From NCBI GenBank assembly GCA_029785825.1, contig JAFLYY010000001.1, positions 1,640,748 to 1,704,747 of the forward strand: a DNA stretch of 64,000 nt, in the 5' to 3' direction. Positions 9,000 through 16,959 of the stretch are shown one piece after another. A program made the translations under genes and the position numbers. Within the stretch, counting starts at the first letter, position 1. Each line of letters begins with the position of its first letter. This stretch comes from Nitrososphaerota archaeon (GTDB lineage Archaea > Thermoproteota > Nitrososphaeria > Nitrososphaerales > Gagatemarchaeaceae). The notes beneath the pieces are model-generated. The model had not been told where the DNA came from and made no database searches. It saw nothing but the letters and a program-made list of their open reading frames with translations.

Positions 9000-9925
9000 C
9001 AGTGGAAGGCCCCCTTCCTCGTAGCCTTCAGTAACTGGCTCAATTTGAAGGTGGAAGACTCGGGAAGTTTGTTCCTGTGCTCGAGCCTCTCTGCCCTGAT
9101 GTTGTCCCCATCGGCGGACATGGCGATTGTGGCGTCAGCCCATGACATGACGGTGACGTCATGTGTGTTTGGCCTAGCCAAGGTCGCGAATACCAGGGCG
9201 TGATTCTTCGTCTCCTCCAGCCCCGCCTGGACGGCGTCTAGAACCCGCCTCGCTTCCCTTTCTTCCATCCCGGGCTCGTTGAAAGTGCCAAGGATGTCAG
9301 ATACGACCACGAGCTTCGCTCCATAGTCTTCGACCACGTGTGCCAGGTGCTCTGAGACGAGCGAAGCGAGTTGATAGAAGGTGAAGACGCGGCAGGAGGC
9401 CACCCTCCTCATGGCAGAGGTGGGCCTGAGGCCCTGCTGCCTCGCGAAGGATGAAAAGAGATACGGGTCGGACTGATTGCCTCCGTCTATGAAAACGGCG
9501 GCAGAGTCGAGCCCTCCTGACTCAACTGGGAGTTGGGCCCTGAACGCGACAAGTTCTGCCACGGCTGACGATGGGGCCCCGCTGAGCACGACCAGCCTCT
9601 TCTCTGACAGGGGCCTCAGGAGCGAATCGAACCCAGGGAGGCCGAGAGAGAAGTGGGGAATTGAGGATGCACGCCTGAAGAATGGCTCGGCCTGCCGCAC
9701 TCCCGCGGCCTCCACGACCGCGCCAGACCACTCCTCAGGGATGGGGACGAGTGTGCGTTCAGCGTTCTCTTCGAGAGGCCTGCCGCACTCCCTGCAGAGC
9801 CCGACGGGGAGCGTGTCCGGCCCCGAGCTCCGCCTTATCTCGAAGACGTGGCATCTAGAACAGTGGTAGACGAAGCGCTCTCTGTTTCCGGTCTCCTGCT
9901 CATAGAGATATCGCAGCCCGGTCAT
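8999..9925 (-). CDS. RecA/RadA-superfamily ATPase-like protein with zinc ribbon and degenerate P-loop
   Basis: 308 aa from ATG 9925, chosen because a TATA-like element (minus strand CGTTAAATT, about 9951-9959) lies about 30 nt upstream; an open TTG at 10024 would precede that promoter. The N-terminus has a zinc ribbon (C22-x2-C25...C44-x2-C47). The core resembles RecA/RadA: FIDGGNQSDPYLF matches the Walker-A-following region, and KLVVVSD is Walker-B-like. The P-loop position reads LSGAPSSAVAEL with no lysine, so ATP hydrolysis is doubtful. It is first in an operon with two small proteins and a PolB2-like polymerase, reminiscent of bacterial ImuA in mutasomes. Confidence 0.8.
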   Translation of the reverse strand: MTGLRYLYEQETGNRERFVYHCSRCHVFEIRRSSGPDTLPVGLCRECGRPLEENAERTLVPIPEEWSGAVVEAAGVRQAEPFFRRASSIPHFSLGLPGFDSLLRPLSEKRLVVLSGAPSSAVAELVAFRAQLPVESGGLDSAAVFIDGGNQSDPYLFSSFARQQGLRPTSAMRRVASCRVFTFYQLASLVSEHLAHVVEDYGAKLVVVSDILGTFNEPGMEEREARRVLDAVQAGLEETKNHALVFATLARPNTHDVTVMSWADATIAMSADGDNIRAERLEHRNKLPESSTFKLSQLLKATRKGAFH

Positions 9926-10025
9926 TGCGTGCACATCAAACGTCACGTGGAATTTAACGTGGAACTGGTGCGGCGTCCACTTTGGACAGAGGGAGGCCGG
10001 CGAAAGTGACCGGGACTGATTCAAT

Positions 10026-10035
10026 GTTATAAAGC
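10026..10035 (+). promoter_or_regulatory. TATA box for tRNA-Leu(CAG)
   Basis: The sequence gttataaagc is centred about 29 nt before the tRNA 5' end at 10060, the expected spacing for an archaeal TBP site. Confidence 0.6.
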
Positions 10036-10059
10036 GAAGTTGGGGCTCGCCGTGCCCAT

Positions 10060-10144
10060 GCGGGGGTCGCCCAGCCTGGTCAACGGCGTGAGGCTCAGGA
10101 CCTCATCCCTTAGGGGTTCGAGGGTTCGAATCCCTCCCCCCGCA
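10060..10144 (+). tRNA. tRNA-Leu(CAG), no intron
   Basis: 85-nt type II tRNA. Acceptor GCGGGGG pairs with CCCCCGC, discriminator A. Anticodon stem TGAGG/CCTCA encloses loop CTCAGGA, giving anticodon CAG. A long variable arm and T arm GAGGG-TTCGAAT-CCCTC complete it. It is the only tRNA in the window without an intron. CCA is not encoded. Confidence 0.95.
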
Positions 10145-10345
10145 CTAAATTCAGAAGTACGACCTTTTCATATTGCTTCGAGAACGGTTGGGGACCCGCT
10201 ATGCTGCCATCTGGGATGGAATGTTGGGCTTATCAGAATGCCCTATCTTGCTACCTGACTGATACCACTCTAGAAGGCCGACGCTTGGGCTCTGCTGAGA
10301 GAGCTATGTTGGATGTTGCCTCTCGCCTTCCGTTAAAAGAGGGGC

Positions 10346-11626
10346 ATGCAAGGGGAAAAGCAGATGGGAAAGCGCGGGAACGCGGGGACTTTTGCGGCGA
10401 CGCTGGTCCGGGACAGCCTCGGGCTGCCTTCGGGCTCGCTGGAAGGATCGGATGTGCCTCGGAGACTCGTCTCCGAAGTCGAATCAATCATGCTAGGAGG
10501 AGAGCCCAGAGACATGGAACGGCTCTTGCTGGAGGAGAAGATTGCGGCCCTCTTGCCGAGAATCGAACGCGACTCCCTTGAGTCGAATGGGTACTTCGTC
10601 AGGAAGGAGCGGTGGCCGTCAGGAGCGGAGTTCGCCGTCGCCCTTACCCATGACGTCGACAACATCAGCAGGCCCTGGGAGCACATACTGAAGGTACAGG
10701 ATAGGTTCGACCTACGCGACGTGAATCTGGCACGACGGGGTCGCCTCTCTCTCTACAACAACCTGCACTACATTGCAGAGAAGGAGAGGGAGGCCGGGTT
10801 CAGGTCGAGCTTCTACCTGATGTCCGCCAACTATCCTCTCGGTGAACTGAAGGGGGAAATGGAACGCCTGTTGGCCGGAGGATGGGACGTCGGCCTCCAT
10901 GGCGACTTTGGGACGCATGATTCCCTAGCGCAGATGAAGCGAGCAGTAGCCAGCTTCCGGAGCGAGCTCGGGTTCAGGCCAGTCGGGGTAAGAGAGCATT
11001 ATCTGAAGTTCGACTACGCGAGGTCGTGGCATGTGATGGATGCGGCGGGGTTCGATTACGACACCACGGTGGGCAATACCGACAGGCTTGGGTTCAGGCT
11101 CGGGCTGGCGACTCCGTTCCACCCTCCCGATGCTGGGTGGCGGCCGTTGAGACTTTTGGAGCTCCCCCTTTCGCTAATGGACACGACACTTTGGGGGTAT
11201 CTTCGCAGGTCTGAGGAGGGAGGGATGCGGGACGTGCTCCGCTCCCTGGGGATGGTCAGCCGCGTCGGCGGTCTGTTCACCCTTCTTTGGCACCAAGAGG
11301 CGGTGCGGATGAAGGGAGGGAGGATGTATTGGAAAGTGCTCGAGATTCTGAGTGGGATGCGTAAGAGGTGTTTTGTGGGGTCGGGGGCAGATATCGCGCG
11401 GTGGTGGAAGGAGCGAGAAGTAGCGCTAAGGACCACCGGCAGCCTGATTACTCTTGGTTCTCGGCCCCCCAGAGGGTTGACGTTGAGCCTCGGAGTGAAG
11501 AGGGGGCAGGGGATTAAGGTCGTCCATGGTTCTTTCATGAAAGTGAAGGGGCAGCCGGGAGAGCCCTTCGACAGGTACCGGGTGTTGCCCGCGGATGAGG
11601 GGTTCGGGCTCGAGGTGGCAAAGTGA
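10346..11626 (+). CDS. Polysaccharide deacetylase family (NodB-like) protein
   Basis: 426 aa; translation may instead begin at ATG 10364 (MGKRG). It carries the NodB metal-site motifs: ALTHDVDN with the catalytic aspartate and metal Asp, and HGDFGTH supplying the two histidines. A conserved GFDYDTT segment follows. It would remove N- or O-linked acetyl groups from a carbohydrate, probably in a surface glycan pathway. The downstream ATP-grasp gene overlaps its stop by 4 nt (GTGA), so the two are co-translated and likely act in one pathway. The C-terminal 100 residues are unassigned. Confidence 0.8.
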   Translation: MQGEKQMGKRGNAGTFAATLVRDSLGLPSGSLEGSDVPRRLVSEVESIMLGGEPRDMERLLLEEKIAALLPRIERDSLESNGYFVRKERWPSGAEFAVALTHDVDNISRPWEHILKVQDRFDLRDVNLARRGRLSLYNNLHYIAEKEREAGFRSSFYLMSANYPLGELKGEMERLLAGGWDVGLHGDFGTHDSLAQMKRAVASFRSELGFRPVGVREHYLKFDYARSWHVMDAAGFDYDTTVGNTDRLGFRLGLATPFHPPDAGWRPLRLLELPLSLMDTTLWGYLRRSEEGGMRDVLRSLGMVSRVGGLFTLLWHQEAVRMKGGRMYWKVLEILSGMRKRCFVGSGADIARWWKEREVALRTTGSLITLGSRPPRGLTLSLGVKRGQGIKVVHGSFMKVKGQPGEPFDRYRVLPADEGFGLEVAK

Positions 11627-12711
11627 TCAAGCGCGTTCTGGTGACCGGGGCCGGAGGGCTTGCAGGAGTGAACTTCGCCCGGGCCCTCCGTATCTCGTCG
11701 ATGCGTTACTACCTCGTGGGGACAGACTTCAACAGGTACCATGTGCTCTACCCTGACGTCGACGCCAGGTATCTCACGCCCCGGCACAGTGACAGGTTGT
11801 TCGTTTCCCGCCTAGCTGAGATAGCGAAGAAAGAACGAGTCGATTTCGTGCACCCCCAGCCGTCGAGCGAGGCATATGTCGTATCGTCGAAGCGGAGGTT
11901 CATCCCGTGTCGGACTCTCCTTCCTCCGGCTAGCGTGATGAGAGTCGGCCAAGACAAGTTGCTCTCTCAGGAGAAGTTGGAGGCGGCGGGTATCCCCGTA
12001 GCCAAGACGGCTGAAGTCTCAGGGCGCCATGATGTAAAGCGGGCCTTCTCGAAGATGCCCTCGCCCCTCTGGGTGAGAGCCAGACATGGAGCAGGGGGGA
12101 GGTTGAGCCTGCTCTGCAGGAGTGCCGCCGAAGCTCAGCTTTGGATCGACCTCTGGGTCGCCCGCGGAAACAGGTATGACGAGTTCGTCGTGCAAGAGTA
12201 CCTCCCTGGCAGGAACATCGCCTGGGACAGCGTCTGGTATGAAGGCAATCTTGTCACTTCCTACTCCCGTGAACGCCTCGAGTATCCCTTCAAACATGTA
12301 TCCCCTTCGGGAATCACTGGGACCCCCTCGGTGTCCAGGACTGTCCACGACAGGGCGGTGAACGAAGTGGGGGAGCTAGCGGTCAGAGTGATAGACCCTT
12401 CCCCTAGTGGGGCATACTCGGTCGACATCAAGGAGTCGGCGAGTGGGCGGCCCTGTGTGACAGAAGTCGATCCCGGTAAGTTCCATTCTACTATGCCGCT
12501 GTGGGGCTACATCGCGGTCAAGCACCTGCACCTCCCGGAGTACGCGAACCTTGCAGATGTCTATGTGAGGCTCGGCCTCGGAGAGGAGCTCGGAGACGTC
12601 CCTCCCAAGACCGACCTTATTCCTGACGGCTACTACCTCCTCAGGGACATGGATGTGGGGGCGTACTTGTGGAGAGAGGAAGACGGGATGAAGAAAGAGA
12701 AAATCCTCTGA
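11623..12711 (+). CDS. ATP-grasp family ligase (CarB-like)
   Basis: 362 aa from a GTG that overlaps the deacetylase stop. The N-terminus is a Rossmann-like pre-ATP-grasp domain (RVLVTGAGGLAGVNFARAL). The ATP-grasp core shows WVRARHGAGGRLS and VVQEYLPGRNIAWD, with metal-binding acidic residues in YSVDIKES and CVTEVDPGKFHS. The family joins a carboxylate to an amine or thiol using ATP. With the NodB-like neighbour, a role in modifying a surface sugar or small molecule is reasonable, but the substrate is unknown. Confidence 0.8.
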   Translation: MIKRVLVTGAGGLAGVNFARALRISSMRYYLVGTDFNRYHVLYPDVDARYLTPRHSDRLFVSRLAEIAKKERVDFVHPQPSSEAYVVSSKRRFIPCRTLLPPASVMRVGQDKLLSQEKLEAAGIPVAKTAEVSGRHDVKRAFSKMPSPLWVRARHGAGGRLSLLCRSAAEAQLWIDLWVARGNRYDEFVVQEYLPGRNIAWDSVWYEGNLVTSYSRERLEYPFKHVSPSGITGTPSVSRTVHDRAVNEVGELAVRVIDPSPSGAYSVDIKESASGRPCVTEVDPGKFHSTMPLWGYIAVKHLHLPEYANLADVYVRLGLGEELGDVPPKTDLIPDGYYLLRDMDVGAYLWREEDGMKKEKIL

Positions 12712-12867
12712 GGAGGCAGCATCCCTCGACGGGGGTTCTTCTGCGTCGTGCTAGTCTTTCGCCGCTCGGAGAGGGGCGGGATGCGTTGCCCACTCCAGCG
12801 GTTTCGTTTAGCAATGGAGGGGGAAACCCCGTTAGTGATAAGAGACAAAGACCGGGTTCTTACCGAA

Positions 12868-13239
12868 TCATGCGGCCCTGGAGGCGGCTGGTGGCGATTG
12901 TGGGGTCTGGGTGGACGGGTGAGGCTTGGGGGCGGGTTTCCCTGTTATGGCCGAATAGGCTGCCCAGCCTTGGTCCGTCAAGTGGTACCTTGCCGGGTTC
13001 CCGAAGAGATCAACCTTGTATTCCACGAAGCCGAGTGATGTGAGCTGCCTAACCACCCAGAGTGTGGTCCATTCAGAACTTTCGTTGATGGCGTCGTCTA
13101 GCTCTGGGTTGCTCATCCCGTTTTTGCTCTTGGTCATGGCGCCCAAGGCGTTCATAAGGTGGGGTGAAGACGCCACCCTCCCCAGCACCTTCCGCTGACC
13201 ATCGGGGTCGGCGGGCCAAACCCATAGGCCCTTCGGCAT
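12868..13239 (-). CDS. Winged-helix DNA-binding protein
   Basis: 123 aa. The centre fits a winged helix: MSNPELDDAINES, then WTTLWVVRQLTSLGFVEYK, with a wing ending GNPARYHLTDQGWAAYS. This is the arrangement of MarR/PadR-like archaeal regulators. The C-terminal 25 residues are rich in proline, serine and alanine and look disordered. It lies alone between the ATP-grasp gene (convergent) and a divergent coiled-coil gene. Target genes unknown. Confidence 0.7.
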   Translation of the reverse strand: MPKGLWVWPADPDGQRKVLGRVASSPHLMNALGAMTKSKNGMSNPELDDAINESSEWTTLWVVRQLTSLGFVEYKVDLFGNPARYHLTDQGWAAYSAITGKPAPKPHPSTQTPQSPPAASRAA

Positions 13240-13342
13240 GGAGGTAGCCGATTGGGCGTCGGTTCATAAATCCTGCGCGGTGCGATTTAATTGCGTTCAC
13301 GAGCTTATCAACTGTTTTTAGTTTTGTCAAAGAAGTAAACCG

Positions 13343-13633
13343 TTGAATGTTGTGATGGTGGAAACCATGGAAGTGGTAACTGAATACGCTGACCAGAGGA
13401 CAGAGCTCGAGGAGAAGATCAGGTCTCTCGAGGCCGAAAAGGCCTCGCTCCTTGCCGACGTCGCCTCCCTGAAGGAGAAGATAGCCGCCTTCGAGTTGGA
13501 GAAGTCTGCCAACGCCCTAGAAAGCGAGGTGCAGGCGCTCCGGACGGAGAAGGCGGTCCTGGAAGAGAAGGCGGCGTCATATGAGGCGGAGGCTGGATAC
13601 ACTCTCCCGCCCATCGGGACCGAAGGAATCTAG
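13343..13633 (+). CDS. Small coiled-coil protein
   Basis: 96 aa from TTG 13343, or 92 aa from ATG 13355. Residues about 20-85 are almost entirely heptad-like (ELEEKIRSLEAEKASLLADV and similar), so it is a parallel or antiparallel coiled coil. The tail YTLPPIGTEGI is not helical. A T-rich element (gtttttagttttg, about 13313-13325) could be its TATA box. It converges with another coiled-coil protein, leaving one base between the two stop codons. Function unknown. Confidence 0.65.
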   Translation: MNVVMVETMEVVTEYADQRTELEEKIRSLEAEKASLLADVASLKEKIAAFELEKSANALESEVQALRTEKAVLEEKAASYEAEAGYTLPPIGTEGI

Positions 13634-13634
13634 G

Positions 13635-14060
13635 CTATCTCAGCCTGGATGCCTTCTGCTCGAGTTCGCCCTTTTCTTTTCTGAGGTAACGGACGAACTC
13701 TTCGAGGTCGGCGAGTTTTTCCTGCATGTGCCTCACGTCGTTTTCCTTAGCAGTCCGGTCCATTGAAGCTTCTAACTCTCTCTGCTGCTGTTCCATGTCG
13801 GCGACCTTCGAGGTGAGTGATTCGTTCCCCTTTTTGACAGCGGTTAGCTCGTCCTGTATCGACCGTAGTTGCTCCTCGGCTACAATTAGGTACCTCTGCT
13901 TGCTGATGACGGTAGGGAACTTGGTCCCGCATTTGGAACAGGTATACATGCCCACTCGTCGCTCGGTCATGCCGCGCTCTCCCTTCACCGGCTCTACGAT
14001 GACGTTGAAGGTGCGCGTCGGGATGGATTCCTTGTTCCCGCATTTCGGGCAGCTGGGCAA
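13635..14060 (-). CDS. Zinc-ribbon coiled-coil protein
   Basis: 141 aa. The N-terminus carries a two-part zinc ribbon: CPKCGNKES at residues 4-7 and CSKCGTKFPT near 42-45, separated by a beta-rich segment. The rest (from about residue 55) is a continuous coiled coil. This layout suggests a scaffold or nucleic-acid-associated protein. It faces the plus-strand coiled-coil gene, and the two could be partners (inference from shape and position only). I do not recognise a named family. Confidence 0.7.
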   Translation of the reverse strand: MPSCPKCGNKESIPTRTFNVIVEPVKGERGMTERRVGMYTCSKCGTKFPTVISKQRYLIVAEEQLRSIQDELTAVKKGNESLTSKVADMEQQQRELEASMDRTAKENDVRHMQEKLADLEEFVRYLRKEKGELEQKASRLR

Positions 14061-14111
14061 TCGGCCGTCTAGTGGCTGAGAATGTGTTAAAGCTTTGCCT
14101 GGCGACTGGCC

Positions 14112-14399
14112 CTATGACTCTCTGATTGATTCGAGTTCGGAGACTGCGGACCAGAGGGTCACCCTGGCGAAAGAAGGCATGTTTGGGTCCTGCGCTACCT
14201 CGTCGAGGAGGCTGATGGCGTTCGCTGCCCTTACCGCTACGCTCTGTTTGGCGTCCTGCAGCATCAATATGGAGTCCTTGACAATCTTCCTGATGTTGCG
14301 CGGGGTGATGCTGGAGTCTGAAATCTGCTGAAGGCTCACCACTGCCTTCGAGAGTTTTGCCTCGTTCTCTTGCTGCTTTTTCATCTTGGCGCTCAACAC
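14112..14399 (-). CDS. UPF0147 family protein
   Basis: 95 aa (GTG start 14399; ATG 14384 is an alternative). The sequence matches the conserved archaeal UPF0147 pattern: SDSSITPRNIRKIVKDSI, then SVAVRAANAISLLDEVAQDPNMP. All helical and small. The function of the family is not known to me beyond its wide archaeal conservation. It is on the minus strand upstream of the zinc-ribbon gene and may share its transcript. Confidence 0.85.
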   Translation of the reverse strand: MLSAKMKKQQENEAKLSKAVVSLQQISDSSITPRNIRKIVKDSILMLQDAKQSVAVRAANAISLLDEVAQDPNMPSFARVTLWSAVSELESIRES

Positions 14400-14493
14400 G
14401 GTTACCTCTTAGGTCGGGTCGGGGCACGGTTCGGTGGGATTAAGTGCTTTTCGAACTGCCGCCTTTAATACGCACTAGTGGGGCGTCGCTGTA

Positions 14494-14826
14494 TTGAGCG
14501 GGGCATCCAGAGACAAGATGAAAGTGGCCGCGAATCTCGTAAGCCGAGGCGCCACGATGCTCGCAGAGCCGTGCCCCCAGGACGGGGGAATACAGGTCCG
14601 CTACCGCGGTAAGGTGTACTGCGCGGTCCATGATGATCTTTCTCTGATATCCAAAGCGGCTGCTGTGTCCTATGACACGGTGGTGGCCCAGATGAGAGAG
14701 GTACTCCTAGGAAGGCTGAACGAAGTCACATCGGCATTGGGAGTCGAGGAGGACCCGTCGAAACAGGAACGGTTGGTGTCTCTCGCGGCAAAGCTGTTCG
14801 AACTACTGCAGAAGCTCCCGAAGTAG
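14494..14826 (+). CDS. Sjogren's/scleroderma autoantigen 1 (p27)-like protein
   Basis: 110 aa from TTG 14494, or 102 aa from ATG 14518. The pattern KVAANLVSRGATMLAEPCP...GGIQVRYRGKVYC fits the archaeal autoantigen-p27 family, in which four cysteines usually bind zinc. Here the first pair reads CPQDGG rather than C-x2-C, so the zinc site may be incomplete. The C-terminus is helical. Role unknown. It is followed after 23 nt by peroxiredoxin on the same strand. Confidence 0.65.
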   Translation: MSGASRDKMKVAANLVSRGATMLAEPCPQDGGIQVRYRGKVYCAVHDDLSLISKAAAVSYDTVVAQMREVLLGRLNEVTSALGVEEDPSKQERLVSLAAKLFELLQKLPK

Positions 14827-14849
14827 TTAAATCAGAACCTGCTTCGTTT

Positions 14850-15338
14850 ATGGAGGCCGTGGCGCTCAGGCTGGGCCAGAAGGCACCGGAGTTTTCCCTC
14901 CCGGACGCAGACAGGAACAATAGGTCCCTGGGTGAGTTCAAGAAGGAAGGCGTTGTGATTGTTGCCTTCTTCCCCTTCGCCTTCTCAGGCGTATGCGATA
15001 GGGAGATGTGCACATTCAGAGATGGATTAGGCCGACTGCAGGCGGCCGGCGCGCGGTTGGTAGGCGTGAGCGTGGACAGCTCCTACTCCCTGAAGGCATT
15101 CGCCCAGACCTACAACCTGCAGTTTCCCCTACTAAGCGATTTCAATAGGAGGGTCGTCAGGCTCTATGGAGTCCTACAGGACCCCTGGGTGGGCCTCGGC
15201 TACAAGGGGGTGTCCAAGCGCGCTGTGTTCATCATAGACAAGAGGGGGATGCTGAAATACAGATGGGTGACGGACACCCCCTCGGATGAACCTCCGTACG
15301 CTGAAGTGATGAAAGTGGCTCAGAAACTGGCCGCGTGA
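14850..15338 (+). CDS. Peroxiredoxin (AhpC/TSA superfamily)
   Basis: 162 aa cytosolic thiol peroxidase that reduces H2O2 and organic peroxides. The peroxidatic cysteine lies in PFAFSGVCDREMC, the P-x3-(T/S)-x2-C motif; the second cysteine four residues later could act as resolving thiol. AVFIIDKRGMLKYRW is the conserved C-terminal strand. Length suits the AhpE/Bcp subfamilies. The stop is next to the promoter of the Fe-S carrier gene; both products concern oxidative or metal homeostasis. Confidence 0.9.
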   Translation: MEAVALRLGQKAPEFSLPDADRNNRSLGEFKKEGVVIVAFFPFAFSGVCDREMCTFRDGLGRLQAAGARLVGVSVDSSYSLKAFAQTYNLQFPLLSDFNRRVVRLYGVLQDPWVGLGYKGVSKRAVFIIDKRGMLKYRWVTDTPSDEPPYAEVMKVAQKLAA

Positions 15339-15379
15339 GAGCCGGGTTTTTATACGGGAAGGCGTCTTCTTCGATTGTC

Positions 15380-15736
15380 TTGAGCCAGGGCACGGAGATC
15401 AAGCCGATTGTGCAGCTAACCGCGAAAGCCAGTGAAGAGTTGAAGCTCTATCTCCAGAGGCAAGGGAGGCCGGGCGCGGCGCTGAGGATATTCGTGACCG
15501 CGGGCGGGTGCTCGGGGCTCTCCTATGGGATGGTTGTGGACGAGAAGCTCTCCGACGACGATTATGTAATTGATGTAGGCGGCGCCAAGGTCGCAGTAGA
15601 TAGGTCCAGCGCTCCTTTTATCGCCGGGTCGACCGTAGACTACAGGTCGGAGAAGCTGATGGGAGGAGGCTTCGTGGTCGACAACCCCAACGCTGTCTCG
15701 ACCTGTGGATGCGGCGAGTCGTTCAAGACCGTGTAG
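15380..15736 (+). CDS. HesB/IscA/ErpA-type iron-sulfur carrier
   Basis: 118 aa from TTG 15380. This start is preferred because a TATA-like gtttttatac at about 15344-15353 sits about 30 nt upstream, making a leaderless mRNA; the longer GTG frame from 15335 would cross the promoter. The three cluster cysteines are visible: GGCSGLSYGM near residue 50 and STCGCGESF at the C-terminus. A-type carriers hold and deliver Fe-S clusters to target enzymes. The window encodes several likely clients, such as the ferredoxin oxidoreductase. Confidence 0.9.
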   Translation: MSQGTEIKPIVQLTAKASEELKLYLQRQGRPGAALRIFVTAGGCSGLSYGMVVDEKLSDDDYVIDVGGAKVAVDRSSAPFIAGSTVDYRSEKLMGGGFVVDNPNAVSTCGCGESFKTV

Positions 15737-15995
15737 GTCTCTTTCCGCGACCCTCTGTGGTTCGGCAGATTTGCGGCGATGGCTGCTAGACCTAGTAATC
15801 TCGTGATTGCCCACCCATGAACTGTGGTTCAATCGGGTAAGCAGGACGTCCCTAGCTTGTTGCGAGCACCCCAGGTAGCTGGGAGCCGTAAGATTGTTGG
15901 CCCAGAGTCGGGGCTTTAACGCCGATGATGGCTAGACCGTCCATCCCGACTTGCAGCCGACCAGGTAACTTGACCTGTGTGCCATTTAGCTTAGG
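15737..15995. ncRNA. Hairpin-rich intergenic region, possible structured RNA
   Basis: The 260 nt between the Fe-S carrier gene and tRNA-Ser contain several perfect short inverted repeats: 15797-15808, 15818-15831, 15870-15883, a 7-bp stem joining 15906-15912 to 15945-15951, and 15962-15977. Such density is unusual for a spacer and suggests a structured RNA. I could not match it to RNase P, SRP or 5S RNA motifs and cannot assign the strand. It could also be a cluster of unrelated terminator-like hairpins. Confidence 0.3.
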
Positions 15996-16120
15996 CGCCG
16001 GGTGTAGGATTCGAACCCACGCGACCCGAAGGTCACGGGCTGACTGGTCTTTGATCTCGAGTTGCGGACCCGCTTAGGCCTGGCGGGTTGCCCGCGCATT
16101 AACCACTCTGCCAACCCGGC
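15996..16120 (-). tRNA. tRNA-Ser(CGA) with two introns
   Basis: 5' end at 16120; acceptor GCCGGGT/ACCCGGC with G discriminator, as in archaeal tRNA-Ser, and a variable arm GACC-TTC-GGTC. The anticodon stem CGGGC (16094-16090) pairs with GCCCG (16040-16036). The only loop with U33 is CTCGAGA (16061-16055), anticodon CGA, which lies between two inserts: 28 nt (16062-16089) at the 31/32 junction and 14 nt (16041-16054) at the canonical 37/38 site. Removing both leaves an 83-nt tRNA. A TATA-like AATAATAG lies upstream near 16143-16152. Confidence 0.8.
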
Positions 16121-16137
16121 GCGGAGGAAGCCTGACA

Positions 16138-16905
16138 TCAACCACTATTATTTCTTTGAGAGGGGAGTTTCGCCACCAGCGCTCTCCTCAGGAACCAGAT
16201 TGTGGTCTCCCATGCCTCCTCTGCGGCGACCCGGTTGTAGCGATCTTTCAAGTTCTCGTTGAAGAAGTCGTGGTGGGTGTTCGGGATTGTCTTGACCAGC
16301 AGGTCGATTCCGTGCGTCAGGGCGGCGTCCATGAAGGCGGGCATAAGTGGATTCATGAGCTCGTCGTGGCTGGCACAGATCACCAGTGTTGGGATTGCTG
16401 CCCCTCGGAAGGCAGATAGATTCGGCGGCTCTGCGCAGTACGCAACCGCGGCATCTGGGTGTCCCGGCTTAGTCGCTGCCATTAGTGAGAGCCCCCCGCC
16501 GAGGGAGAACCCGAGGGTGGCTACCCTCTCGTGTTTCGCCTTTGCGTCCCTGATTGCGTCGATGACGATTTCCAGCATCCCATCCCTGAATCCCTGATCG
16601 TACAAGAGCGACAAGACATCCTGGACTTCGGGGCCGACGCCCTTCCTCGCGATTTCGCGAGCCACTTTCCTCTTGTCGCGTCGCTCCTCCAGCGACAAAC
16701 CCCACACGACGTCCATGGCTCTCTGGATGTTAGGGGGTGTAAGAAGAGACTCATACCCTTTGTAGAGAGACGGGGCGATGGCTGTAAATCCAGATTTACG
16801 GAGGCGTTTACAGACATTCCTGATGTGCGCGTCGGCCCCCCAGACCTCGTGCAGGACGATGACACAAGGTCGACTCCCAAGATAGGAACCTTGTGGACCC
16901 AACAA
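16138..16905 (-). CDS. Dienelactone hydrolase family protein
   Basis: 255 aa from TTG 16905; an ORF extension to 17208 overlaps the divergent gene and lacks family similarity. Alpha/beta hydrolase features: LHEVWGADAHIRN near the oxyanion region, nucleophile elbow LGFSLGGG, acid in CASHDELM, and catalytic histidine in THHDFFNEN. The nucleophile is serine where classical dienelactone hydrolases have cysteine. Substrate unknown. A palindromic TATA element 25 nt upstream is shared with the divergent ThyX-like gene. Confidence 0.8.
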   Translation of the reverse strand: MLGPQGSYLGSRPCVIVLHEVWGADAHIRNVCKRLRKSGFTAIAPSLYKGYESLLTPPNIQRAMDVVWGLSLEERRDKRKVAREIARKGVGPEVQDVLSLLYDQGFRDGMLEIVIDAIRDAKAKHERVATLGFSLGGGLSLMAATKPGHPDAAVAYCAEPPNLSAFRGAAIPTLVICASHDELMNPLMPAFMDAALTHGIDLLVKTIPNTHHDFFNENLKDRYNRVAAEEAWETTIWFLRRALVAKLPSQRNNSG

Positions 16906-16926
16906 GCGACCGCTGGGGAGGCTCTT

Positions 16927-16935
16927 GTTTAAATC
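16927..16935. promoter_or_regulatory. Palindromic TATA element serving two divergent genes
   Basis: gtttaaatc contains the self-complementary core tttaaa (16928-16933). It lies about 25 nt from the TTG start of the hydrolase gene on the minus strand and about 28 nt from the GTG/ATG start of the ThyX-like gene on the plus strand, the right spacing for leaderless transcription in both directions. Confidence 0.5.
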
Positions 16936-16959
16936 GAATGCCGGCTCGGGAGTGTTTCC

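Noticed and set aside
9926..10024. TTG-started extension of the RecA-like protein
   Set aside because: The TATA-like element at 9951-9959 lies inside it and the ATG at 9925 has correct leaderless spacing.
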